A stretch of 14,871 nucleotides of DNA from Nephromyces sp. MM_2019 (taxonomy: Eukaryota; Apicomplexa; Aconoidasida; Nephromycida), in the NCBI GenBank assembly GCA_015657535.1, contig JADHZB010002080.1, forward strand, positions 1 to 14,871, in the 5' to 3' direction. Shown in pieces: positions 1-9,700 of the stretch. Made by a program: the position numbers and the translations under genes. The first letter of the stretch is position 1. Each line of letters starts with the position of its first letter. The notes under the pieces were generated by a model. The model was not told where the DNA came from. It saw nothing but the letters and a program-made list of their open reading frames with translations, and did no database searches.

Positions 1-2
1 GG

Positions 3-814
3 GGGGGAGTTGATTGCTCTGAAAAATATATAAATTTTAAGGATGGTGCGCCTATTAAGAAAGGTATATATATGTGATGAAAGCGTGTAAGGTGTGTATA
101 TTTAAGTTTGTATATATATATGTATGTATAAGGTAAGTGGCTCTGTGTGCTAGATAGAAGAAATTTGAATAATTCATTAAGTCTGGTTATGAGGAATTGA
201 ATTGGTATATATAGAGAATTTTTTTAAGATCAAGTAGTAGGTGTGTATATATATGCATGTATATATAGTAAGTAGTATCATAGATTGAATGAAAAAAATG
301 AAATGAAAAAATTTCGGTGTAAAATTTTTGTATTTTTAGGACAAATTTCTAAGGATTTCCCATATGTATATTCTTGATGCTTTTCGTATAGGTTAATTTT
401 GATAAGTGGGTAATTTGTGAGGTTATTTAATGACAAAAGAATGAATTTGTCAAAACTGATAGCATCGGTGTAAAAAAAATGTATTTAGGAAAAAAGTGTA
501 CGTTTAAATATGCATAAATACTTATTCCTGGTTAGATGTTAGATTATTTTTATCAAAGCAGAGCTTTTGAGCACAAATTGAGCTGGTTAATATTTACTAC
601 AATTTACAGTTCAGTTAACAAACACCATTCAACATAGAATATATATGTGTGGGTGGAAAATTAATTTTTTTGTTTTCGCTAGTTATCAAACCTTGTCCAA
701 AAAAATATGTCGTGAAAACACACCTAAATTTCATTTCCAGCTGGCAGATTTAACAAATTTTTTTATATATTTGTGAAGCTATCTAATTTAAGCTTGGTTA
801 AGCAAAAGCCTTAA
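3..814 (+). CDS. Candidate 3' end of an unknown plus-strand gene (two short exons)
   Basis: Weak candidate, product not recognised. Bases 3-63 are open (residues VDCSEKYINFKDGAPIKK near the end) and stop at a possible donor, AAAG|GTATAT, in phase 1. A good acceptor, TCATTTCCAG, ends at 740. It opens a matching-phase exon (741-814), joined through a GCT alanine codon, that reads GRFNKFFYIFVKLSNLSLVK and ends in TAA at 812-814. An AATAAA at 889-894 lies 75 bp after the stop and could be the poly(A) signal. The intron would be 677 bp. Both pieces are short and AT-rich, so chance is a serious alternative. A good minus-strand acceptor (TTTTTCAG, with the exon beginning near base 19) competes for the same bases. 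Confidence 0.2.
64..290. repeat. TA/TG-rich simple-sequence tract
   Basis: Runs of TATATATG, GTGTGTATAT and TATGTATG recur through this stretch. GGTGTGTATAT-like strings appear near 90 and again near 240. It looks like decayed microsatellite DNA. The plus strand here is G/T-rich and poor in C, opposite to the A/C-rich introns at 11950-13100. Confidence 0.5.
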
Positions 815-893
815 CATAATGAAGATAGATAATAGCTATCTTGAAACCAACTAAATCCTATCACTTATGCACAGCTATGTGAATAGATAATAA

Positions 894-911
894 ATATATA
901 TGCATATATAT
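894..911. repeat. 18-bp perfect AT palindrome
   Basis: ATATATATGCATATATAT reads the same on both strands and is centred on the G902/C903 step. It sits just after the AATAAA at 889-894. In DNA this AT-rich it may be chance, and no function is assigned. Confidence 0.45.
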
Positions 912-914
912 ATA

Positions 915-2153
915 TTTAAATATTAACTTAGACATATTATGTATAAATTTGCTTACTTTAAGTATTACACTCATTTAAGACCATACTCAAGTTTGCTTAG
1001 ACCTTTGCCAATACTTCACACAGGAGTGCTTTTACAATTCGACGCATGTTTGAGTACCAGCTTTTCACGCAAATTAATTTACATTTTATGCACGCACAAT
1101 TGCTTTCTAGGGAAAAAAATTTTTTTACTTTTTAATGTTTTCAGAAAAGTTCAGATTTTTACATTTAAAAAAAATATTTCTATGGTAAGGCATAATAAAT
1201 TGGACACACAAATTTACGCCTTGTACACAATTTCACATTTTTAACACAAACACTGTTTTAGTTAAACATACATCAATTTAAATCTTTTTATTTACATTTC
1301 ACATTTTCCATTAAATACATAGTTTGTTCTGTTAAAAACCCACACAAAATTACATCTTTCAGATCATATACTGCATCCTAACCTTTATTTTTATTCATCA
1401 AAATCCGCATTGCCAGAATTTAAGCGAATTTTTAACTATTTGCGTTTTCAACTTGTAAGGAATATATATAAAGAATTTAAATGCGTTAAAAATCTGTAAG
1501 TCATCTAGTCTCAAAATAACCTGAAATCAGCTTAGAGTTTCTATCATATTTTTACATTTTATCTTTGATTTAACTAATTTGGTGATCAATAAATTGTTTC
1601 TATTTTATGATATTAATTAACATTTATTAATTGCCAACATAACAACATAATAGCTACAATTGCAAAATTTTTAGTTATACATATATATACATAACCACTA
1701 AAAATTGAATATATTTACTGTTACATGAGCAACCACAGAATTACAAGCTAAAACCAACTCAATTACAAACTGTTTCAGATTATTTAAATAAAATTAATAT
1801 ATAAACTTGGCTAATCTGAGCAGGAAAATATATTTATATATATATATACATAGGGATAATTGTTTCGTAAATAGTTATATCTAAATAACCCAATACAACT
1901 TCGAGTTAATTTCAAACATCAATTTAAATAAGAAATAACCATGTTTATTCTCCCCACAACATTCTGCTAACTTAAAATGGTGATTGAGGAATGTAGATCC
2001 TTTGTTATTCTAAATATTTACACAATATTACAAAAGCAAGTATGTATATGTGTATATGTGTAACATCTCATATAACTAAAGGTGTTGGGTAAATGTTTGA
2101 AATTTTATGTTCAATGAAAAAATAACATTTTAAAATTCAATGGTTTCATTAAG
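915..2153. other. Intergenic AT-rich DNA, no supported gene
   Basis: A 101-codon open frame (939-1244) has the low-complexity F/Y/L/K/I make-up expected of random AT-rich DNA and no recognisable motif. No tRNA-like or other RNA structure was seen. Short TATATA tracts occur near 1680, 1800 and 1840. Confidence 0.5.
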
Positions 2154-2572
2154 TTATGAAAATTTGGCTGAACCAAGTGTAAACGTTTTCCTAACTACCC
2201 AAATTTGATCCATTTGTAAAGTTGAATCGGCAAGTTTCGCTTTTATGCATTTTGAAGCTGTTTTCAGATCTGATAACTTTTATTAAAAGAAGTTAACTAG
2301 TTCTTAAACATTATTTGGAAAAAAGCTCAAGCATGGGAGATTAATATCCTGTAGCCCTCAGAGTTCTTACCTTATTATCTAATTCACCTTTAAGTTCACC
2401 CAAAATATTATTTTGATTGCTAAACTTGGGTTTTGTATGGGTCTTCTATCATTTTTAAAACAAGTTTTGTACAAATTTCCCGAAGTGTACTAGATTGTTC
2501 CGCCTCAGCAACTCTGCCCTTTTCAAACGTTTTAAATATTCTCTGTTTTGACTCGCTATTAAGTTTTCCGGA
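2154..2572 (-). pseudogene. Candidate small minus-strand gene or gene remnant with an apparent frame break
   Basis: Product not recognised. Bases 2371-2445 read NILGELKGELDNK up to a near-consensus donor (AAG|GTAAGA, GT at 2370-2369). After a 94-bp intron, the acceptor TAATAAAAG (AG at 2278-2277) opens 2276-2154 in the same phase (0), encoding LSDLKTASKCIKAKLADSTL and on to SAKFS and a TAA stop. Just upstream, 2572-2420 is open in another frame (RIFKTFEKGRVAEAEQ, ending PYKTQV then TAG). Skipping one T in the CAAGTTTAGC stretch near 2420 would join the two frames. So this may be a live gene with an unseen intron, a frameshifted pseudogene, or one sequencing error. A third frame here is also coding-like, as purine-rich strands often are. 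G+C is higher than in the flanks. Confidence 0.3.
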
Positions 2573-3178
2573 CTAAGTTCATCTTAACATTCGACTTTGA
2601 GTTTACCTACTTTTGATTAATTTATCTCGTTGAATTATTATTGTATTATCTGCTGAAGTTGTTCATTGATATGTTATATTCTGAAGCTGTGATATTGGCT
2701 TATTCTTTAAAATTTGAGCTTATGTAATCTAATCCAAGTGCTATCAATGAGTTTCACAATTTCTTTATAGTAAATTTACTTGTTTGTCAAAAAAAATTAT
2801 TCAACATGTTTATAAATATACATATATAATTAATATAGTCTATAAATCTTTAATTATATGTTTATATGCATTTTATTTGAAAGTTTATAAAAAATTTAAA
2901 AAAAATTGAGATTAATATGGTTTGAAATTTAAAAGTTTCAACTATAATGCAGCATTAATATTTCTTGAAATTAGTTGAAGGGTAGAAAAAATAGTGAAAT
3001 ATCAAAAGTAAAATAAATAATCCTAATGCAACAAAGAAAATTGGGGTAAACAATCTTATTCTGAATTAATTTCAAAGATTTTTGAATAAGATTCGCGTTT
3101 ACGTTAATATTTATTAAAACGACGAAAAAGATGATCAAAATAAAGTAAAATAATATAATACAAATATGAGATTCAATT
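2573..3178. other. Gene-free stretch with the 3' flank of the glycohydrolase gene
   Basis: This is very AT-rich DNA downstream of the glycohydrolase stop. A 71-codon minus-strand frame (3186-2971) lies here, but it overlaps the end of the real gene in another frame and is F/I/L-rich noise. Short coding-like minus-strand pieces at about 2600-2780 (for example IVKLIDSTWIRLHKLKF) have no usable splice partners and may belong to the same decayed locus as 2154-2572. Confidence 0.45.
3110..3115 (-). promoter_or_regulatory. Candidate poly(A) signal AATAAA for the glycohydrolase gene
   Basis: AATAAA on the minus strand, 64 bp after the TAA stop at 3179-3181. The distance is reasonable for 3' processing, but the hexamer is common by chance in this DNA. 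Confidence 0.3.
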
Positions 3179-4023
3179 TTAATCAAAATTCATCTTGGTA
3201 AAAGCTTCCTGAAAATGTTTTGCTGGCTCTGTTTTTTCAATCCAAGAAGTAGGGATAGCTTCCATTCCGTGCATTCCAGCAACGATTGATCCAATTATTA
3301 TGTTTCTCGAGCAATTACATCCACCAACCATTGTGTTGCTTCGAATAGCATTCATAAATACATCTTGTGGGTCTGAGAAATTTTTTAAGGCATTGTATAA
3401 TGCATGGAGGGAAACAAGGAAAGCTGCTGGTACACGACAATTTACGCCTGTTGCTTGTGAGTAGTCAAATAATGAATGATCCCATGATTGTTCTAATTCA
3501 TCGAATTTCTTTTGAATATCTTCGCTTACATGTTCTTGGTTTGATTTTTTGTTTACAAATGCTCTCACCGATTCTGCGGTAAGTTCTCCAGATGTGTTAA
3601 AAATTGCTTCGTAAAACTCTGCGGTTGCTAATGATGTGTTTGTGGCATCTTCAGCGTCTTGAGAAACTTCTACACATTCTTTAACAATGTCAAAGTATTC
3701 AGGCTTGCCCAAATAATAGGCAGCAAGTACAGCAGCCTTAATATAACTATCTGCTTGCCTATCACCTGGCTCTGCATTATTTGCAAATTCTCCGTGCTCT
3801 TCATAGTGCTGAACAAAGTATTTTGTTGAATGATTTGAGTGTCCACCCTGAACAGGTTTTCCAGCTATTGGATTTTCTACAGGAGTCTTATTCTGGTATC
3901 GGGTATTAGGGCCGAAGGTTTGATAAAGCTTTTTCTTGAAGTTTTGTTTGTCCCAACCACCACATTCTACAAGTGAATCCATAAGCGCAATAACTTGGTC
4001 ACCATATGGGCTTGGTTGACCTC
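3179..4023 (-). CDS. Glycohydrolase homologue, exon 3 (terminal)
   Basis: The acceptor CACTCCAG (AG at 4025-4024) opens 845 bp that run to the TAA at 3181-3179. It carries SPYGDQ, the central helical region (GHSNHSTKYF, GDRQADSYIKAAVLAAYYLG) and the C-terminal VGGCNCSR motif, whose first Cys codon is 3319-3317. Translation from the internal Met at 3982 alone would lose both N-terminal motifs, so that is not the true start. Confidence 0.95.
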
Positions 4024-4757
4024 CTGGAGTGAATTAAATTATATAGATATTTCTTAAAACTTGTTTATAATCTTGTAACTTTTACAAAAATGTTATAAAT
4101 GGAGTTAGTGGTTAGTAATAATTCAAGCTTTTAATCTGTAATTTTATTTTATAATTTAGTTTATTTCCATTAGCTAGTTTATATAAAGATGCTCGCGTAG
4201 GTAAGTTTACTGTAAAATGGGTTGTATATATTCTTGCAAAACTCTGGTTTTCCATCAACATCTTTTACAAAAGCCTGATAGCCTGCTTCGAATAACTTAG
4301 GATAGATCCAATGGCAATTTACAGATGAACAGTCACCTACTATAGCGCCCATTAAGAGTGCTGGAAATAAATATGTGTAATGGAAAATAAATTATTTAGA
4401 TGATTTGAAAATATGCAATAGTAAATAAAAGAATATCTAAACAAATTAATTAGAAATTAAAACTAAAAAAAGGACTTCCTAATTGGGATTTAGATTATGT
4501 TAAATTGTGAAATCTGTAGTTGTTCAATTGTAATTTGATATTTTATTTCTGGTGATAATTCTATATCAAATATTATTTTTAGTATATAACTTAACCAGGT
4601 ATGAGTGATTATGTTGAAAAAGTATGTTGAGATACTTTGATTTTTACGATTTTATGCTATGTAATGCGCTTATTATTGAGTTTTGTAAAAGACTAAGTGT
4701 TCAGCATTTTTCATAAGTAATGTTGTTATTACCTTTAGCATTTAACTTTGCTGGCAT
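3179..4757 (-). CDS. ADP-ribosylglycohydrolase-superfamily protein, crystallin J1-like (complete, 3 exons)
   Basis: Family members are alpha-helical; the active ones remove ADP-ribose from proteins or small molecules using two Mg2+ ions, while a J1 branch was recruited as eye-lens crystallin in jellyfish. The model joins 4757-4733, 4360-4211 and 4023-3179 into 339 residues, normal for the family. Family signatures in order are GAIVGDCSSVNCHWIY (residues 13-28), a KPEF...NPFY segment (about 47-58), SPYGDQ (63-68), VEVSQDAEDA in mid-protein, and VGGCNCSRN...GSIVAGMHGMEAIP near the C-terminus. Canonical enzymes carry DD in the second motif and GGDxD in the last; here these are GDQ and GGCNCSR, so several acidic metal ligands are missing. 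There is no signal peptide or membrane segment, so it is probably cytosolic. Both introns are phase 1. Family membership is secure; catalytic activity is doubtful. Confidence 0.93.
4211..4360 (-). CDS. Glycohydrolase homologue, exon 2
   Basis: The acceptor TTATTTCCAG (AG at 4362-4361) and the donor ACA|GTAAAC (GT at 4210-4209) bound 150 bp. It encodes the N-terminal motif GAIVGDCSSVNCHWIY and the KPEF...NPFY segment. Intron 2 (4024-4210) is 187 bp. The joined codon is AGA, giving NPFYRGQPSPYGDQ. Confidence 0.88.
4733..4757 (-). CDS. Glycohydrolase homologue, exon 1 (25 bp)
   Basis: ATG at 4757-4755 encodes MPAKLNAK plus one base, then the donor AAAG|GTAATA. It was chosen because its phase (1) fits exon 2 and gives MPAKLNAKALLMGAIVGD, placing the first family motif at the expected distance from the start. 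A start upstream of the ATG is unlikely to be needed, since the family begins close to this motif. Intron 1 (4361-4732) is 372 bp. Confidence 0.75.
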
Positions 4758-6367
4758 TTTGAAATTTTTGATCAATTCTCGAGTTTTATTTCCGAATGAT
4801 TATTGTGTATATGCGATTTTATGCTTATAAATTAGGGTATTATATGTAAAAAAAACAATAGCAAATGTAGGTGGTAAGGTAATGGAAATTTAAAAAATAA
4901 TTGAATCTTATATAGACAATTAATTGTGTCTAACAAAAATTGATTTATGGTGACAAACATATTTAACAATCATAATTTTTTTTCTAAAGAGGGGAGGAGT
5001 AAATTAAAGATTCGCTATATGTAGTGGTATTATTAACACGTATGTAAAGTAACTTTAAAACAGCTACGAGTTTTTAATAAAAAGCAATTGCAACGAGTCA
5101 AGCATAAACCATTATAAAATGATCCATCACTGTTTATTGAACCAAATAAATTTTTATACCTACAAAATTTTGCAATTTAAGAGTTTTAATTCACGTTTGG
5201 ATTAGATCTAGCAACAATTCAATGCAAAGATCATCATCAACCCAAAAATAAATAGCATATTGCACACTGTTTATAAGTTGTTATTATAACACTGAGGAAA
5301 GGCAACCAACTAGCAAAGTTAACATTAAGTGCTTTAACTCATTTTATAAAAGCAACAAAAACATCAAGTGAGGTGGATGGAATACATCAAGGTGGCTAAG
5401 TTTTTAGCATCAAGCAAGTTTTGAGGCTGTATTTTTTACGCCTAAATGATTAGTAAAACACTTCAAAATGAGGAATAAAAATTTCAAGCTAATTCATGTG
5501 TGGTAAATTTTAGTGTTGATCCTTATTTTAACATTGTATTTTTTTCTGAGTAAGGGATTTTGTTGAAGCTTGCTTATATATTAATATGGTCGTTATAGGA
5601 CAAGTTATTAAATTTTATTTAACTATTTGAAATTCATTTGAATTGAGAAAATTTAATACATTATGAAATTTTACCTATCTATAATTTAAAAAACAAATTT
5701 ATGGGCAGATCTCTCTATGGGTTAAAAATTTTACCAAAAAAGAGAAGGCTTTTTAATTAAATATTATAGATTTAATTGGAAATTGAATCGAAGCTTTCTC
5801 AACAACCTCGAAAGGACTTTTGAAAATTATAAATTTTGTTATACACACTTTTTTATATCATCTATCCCCAATTTCACTTAAACAAAGGCTTGTAATAAAT
5901 ATCTACTAATTCATAAATAGTACTTTTATGAATATTATGTCGTGCTATCTTATTGATATGGTCAGAAAATTCTCACGGCAAGCACAAAAAAAAGGCTTAG
6001 ATCCATAAAAATAACTCCTTGAAAGCTAGTTTACTCGAATAAACCTGAATACAATGTAGTTGAATTATATTGAAAATAAGATCATAGAACAAAATTGAGA
6101 TAATGATAGTTATAAGTTAAATAAATTAATATGATTCAAATGAATTTCATTTGATGCAAATACTTTAGATAAATTAAAAAATTATAATTTAAATCGAGCA
6201 ATATAGGATCTTTAAAAGTGAGATCCTTGTATACAAAACAAATCAAAGAAATTTCTTAGGTTATATCATTTCCTTTCAGTTGTTGTATTGTTGTTTTTAT
6301 CTCCTATAAAGTTTATATTCTGTTTTGTCAATTACTATGCAATTTAACGTCAGCAATTTTCTCAAAA
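4758..6367. other. 1.6-kb spacer between divergent genes
   Basis: This lies between the start codons of the glycohydrolase gene (minus) and the large mosaic gene (plus), so it must hold both promoters and 5' UTRs. It is AT-rich with no long open frame, no tRNA-like fold and no clear tandem repeat. Small coding-like strings occur (for example HQVRWMEYIKVAKF near 5375) but without supporting splice sites or neighbours. Confidence 0.6.
6305..6310 (+). promoter_or_regulatory. Candidate TATA box of the mosaic gene
   Basis: TATAAA in the context CTCCTATAAAGT, 58 bp before the chosen ATG at 6368. The position is plausible for a short 5' UTR, but the hexamer is frequent by chance here. Confidence 0.18.
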
Positions 6368-6453
6368 ATGAAGAAAAGATGTCTATTAAATCCTTTACAC
6401 ACTTTTGTTTTAACATTGTTACTTTTTTATTTCAAAAACTGCTTGGTATTTGA
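6337..6453 (+). promoter_or_regulatory. Possible upstream ORF overlapping the mosaic gene start
   Basis: An ATG at 6337 lies 31 bp before the main ATG and out of frame with it. It reads 38 codons to a TGA at 6451-6453, overlapping the main frame. If it is in the mRNA it could lower translation of the main product. Whether the transcript includes it is unknown. Confidence 0.15.
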
Positions 6454-6734
6454 TCAATACTCCACAATAAATAGATTTGTAATAGCCCAAAGCTCTTGCC
6501 CTACTTACGATTCAAAATTCAAAACTTTAGAATTTTCACAATTACAAGTCAATACAAGGGAATTTCCAGCAATTAGTACTTCTGTTTTTGTTAAAGATGT
6601 AGATAATAAAGTAATACAAGAATATTCAGACTATGTTTATTTTGTAGTTGTCGAAATAAGGAATGAAAACGAAGAAATAATTAAGGACCCTAAGGCTGTA
6701 TTTCATGGCTTAAATGTAATCTCAGCTCAAAAAG
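6368..6734 (+). CDS. Mosaic gene exon 1: signal peptide and start of Ig-like repeat 1
   Basis: It encodes 122 residues plus one base, ending CAAAAAG|GTAAAA (phase 1). The start MKKRCLLNPLHTFVLTLLLF is a typical signal peptide in an AAAAATG context. AVFHGLNVI near the end is the first example of the xAxFxxLxI repeat motif. The following intron is 6735-6994. Confidence 0.85.
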
Positions 6735-9700
6735 GTAAAAGATTGCATTATCTTTTTCTCATCAAAGCTATTAATATCTGTTGCTTATGTAGGAGAAAGT
6801 CAATAACAGAACCATATATAAATTTGATAGATTAAAAAAAAATAATTGAAGTACTTTAAATCCTTATAATGTGAAATATAATTGAGTTGGCTACTGTTTG
6901 TCAAAAATTTGTCGATATCTCATAAATTAATCTAAATTCCATTCGAGATTTTGATTTTTTTCCTGTGCGGTATGTGTGAATTTTTTAATCGCAGGACTTG
7001 TCCAAATTGATAATTGGCAGTTTATTAAAGAAGGCACATACGTAATTGATGCAATGTGTGATGAATGTTTATCAGCCCGTAGCGAAAAATTCGAAATTTT
7101 GATTCCAAATCCTCAAATAAGTATTAAAATTGATACTCAAATTCCACCGATTATATACACTGATGAAACAATCGAGCCCTTCATTATAATCAATATAATT
7201 AAAGACAATGAACTGTTTGAAGAAATTGAAGGAACTGCAATCATTGAGTTATATAGAAAGAGTTCCAATGGTAACTTTAAGTATTGAATTATAATTTTTA
7301 TAAATTTGGTTAATCTCTTCCATTTTTTTGCTATACGGTATTCGCTTTTTTTGAAGCATATAATTTTACTTAAGGCTGTTATTAATTTTGGAGTTTTTTA
7401 TAATTTTATTTAATTTGGTTATAGAGACTGTGTAACTTTATTTAAGTTCGTTGTAAATTTCTTTAAGCTTGTATTATTTTACGCTACATAGTTCAAAATT
7501 GATTATACAAGCCATAATTTAGGTTATCATAATAAAAATTACTATAGTGTATATACAGCTTTTTTTTTTCAAACATTTCCAATCTGGCTGAATGAGTTAC
7601 ATGTTCTTATTTAATTGGTTAATACAATACATAGATTGTATATTTGCTTTAGTTCTAACATGCCCTAAAACTGCTAGGCAAGCTAAGAATTCTTATTTTT
7701 GAGTTTGGGTTATATAAATTTATAACAAATTTGACACTCTTACATAAATTTACACTGCACACTTATTTAGATTGCATATTTTTTTTATGAATTTTTGTTT
7801 TGAAATAATTCTTAATTCTATTTTTCGACTTATGTCTTGTAATAAAAACCATAAATTGATAAAATAAAAGTCCCAAATTTCATAAATTCAGCGGAGAGTA
7901 TAATGAAGATAATAGGGACTACCGAAGTTCAGATATACCTTGGCCGAGCTATATTTGATGATATTTCAATCAATGGTATAGCTGAGGAATGTAATTTTGT
8001 TTTCACAATTAATAGCCAAAGTTATCCTAGTATCCCAAGAGCTATCTCGAAAACAATTCAAGCTAGGTTCCCAAACAATTACCCACAAAATATGATACCA
8101 AAATTTACTGGAAGTCAAAATATATGGGCATTCGAAAAATTTGAATTAAATATCCAATTTAGAAATGCCTTTGATGAAAGGTATGTATTTGGTTCAGAAA
8201 TATCATTTGAGTTATTTATTGAATCAAATACAGGAGCATCACTTTACACAAAGGCTGTTAAGTCTGTAATTAATACTTCAGAAGTAAAATTTTTTGACAA
8301 CTATATCTCTATGGAAGGATCCTATCCCTTGAAAGTAATTAATAAATTTATTGTTTTTGATTGTATACCTTGACTAATAATTTTAGTAGCAAATTCAGAC
8401 CTAATTTGTTCGTATTCATTAAAAAAGTTTGCATGTAATGAATAACAAGCTAATTACTTCAATTGTATTTTATCATTTAAACTGTAAAATACTTAGACAA
8501 TAGTTTAATAAACGTTTATATAAATTTGGCTATAAAATATCTTATGTAACCAGGTTAATAGGTATATTTTATATCTAAATATATAATACACCGGTAATTA
8601 GTAAGGTTATTTTTGAGATGCATGCAATCTATTATGTTTATAATTTTCGATAAGTCTTTGGGCTTTTTTTGAGTTAATTTTGATCACTTCTTAGACCAAA
8701 TAAAAATAATGACTTGACTATTTACAATTAGGTCAATCTTTCAGCTGCTTCAAAATAATAGTTACAGACATACTTTTAGACAAAGCATACACTGTCCTTT
8801 AAATGTCATGGAAAATTTTACTTTACAAAAACCTTGATAAATAGATTAAACAAGTGATTATTTTTCTTCTATACTTTTAATTTAGATAAAATGGGAAGAT
8901 AATGGAGTTAATTATACACACTTATTAACCACGTTGATTGTAAAGTACCCTCTATCTATTTCAATTGAAACGTGTCCTATGTTATATGAAGGCAGGGCCA
9001 ACACCAATTCTTGCTCAATTGAGCTCAAATTGGAAATTATACACAACGTTCCACCAACAGATCAAATACTAATATCTGGAAAAATTATACCAGAGGAAAA
9101 TGAAACGGATGATGTTCATGATTTTACATTGACTAATGCACAATTAAACGCAGCAAACTCATTTACATCAAATTTTGTAATAGAGGTATCGTTATAAATT
9201 GCTATTAATGGTCTAGAGTAGAAATTGATTAATAAATATAGTGTTGCTTTAATTTATTTTTGCTTTGTACGTAATCATTAAGCTTGAGAAAAAACTATTA
9301 TATTAATTCACAATTAGGACATTACATATAACAAACAAATTGCTGTGACGTGTAATAAATAATTTATTACTATAACACATAGATATTTAGATTTATCTAA
9401 TTTGATTATGTTTTAAATGTTTTAGACAGTTTATAACTATATTTTTAATTAATTTATTTCATTAATAACTGTGACAATCAGTTCCTATGTATCTTGTTTT
9501 AATTGAATAATATTCCGCACAAGTCTATATATAGAGGCTCGAAAGTGCATGTAAATTTACTGAATTTAAATTTAAAATGAAGTCATTTATCAATATGTCT
9601 CGAATAATTTCCAGGTCATTGACGACCAATACAAGCCGGTTTATAGCCAGTCTGAGGTTCAAGGCCTATTTCATTACTTTTGTGAATTTTCTGCGCTCTC

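Noticed and set aside
939..1244. 101-codon plus-strand open frame
   Set aside because: Composition is typical of random AT-rich DNA, there is no recognisable motif, and no splice or neighbour context supports it.
1700..1803. Coding-like plus-strand string (QPQNYKLKPTQLQTVSDYLN)
   Set aside because: A short frame bounded by stops on both sides, without an acceptor or donor that would link it to another exon.
2971..3186. 71-codon minus-strand open frame
   Set aside because: It overlaps the end of the glycohydrolase gene in another frame and reads as I/F/L-rich noise in its 3' flank.
3367..3582. 71-codon plus-strand frame inside the glycohydrolase
   Set aside because: Antisense shadow of a conserved coding exon.
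5350..5425. HQVRWMEYIKVAKF string resembling the RNase H region of Ty3-type retrotransposons
   Set aside because: Only about 24 codons, with no flanking reverse transcriptase, integrase or LTR-like sequence and no DALSR motif following. Probably chance.
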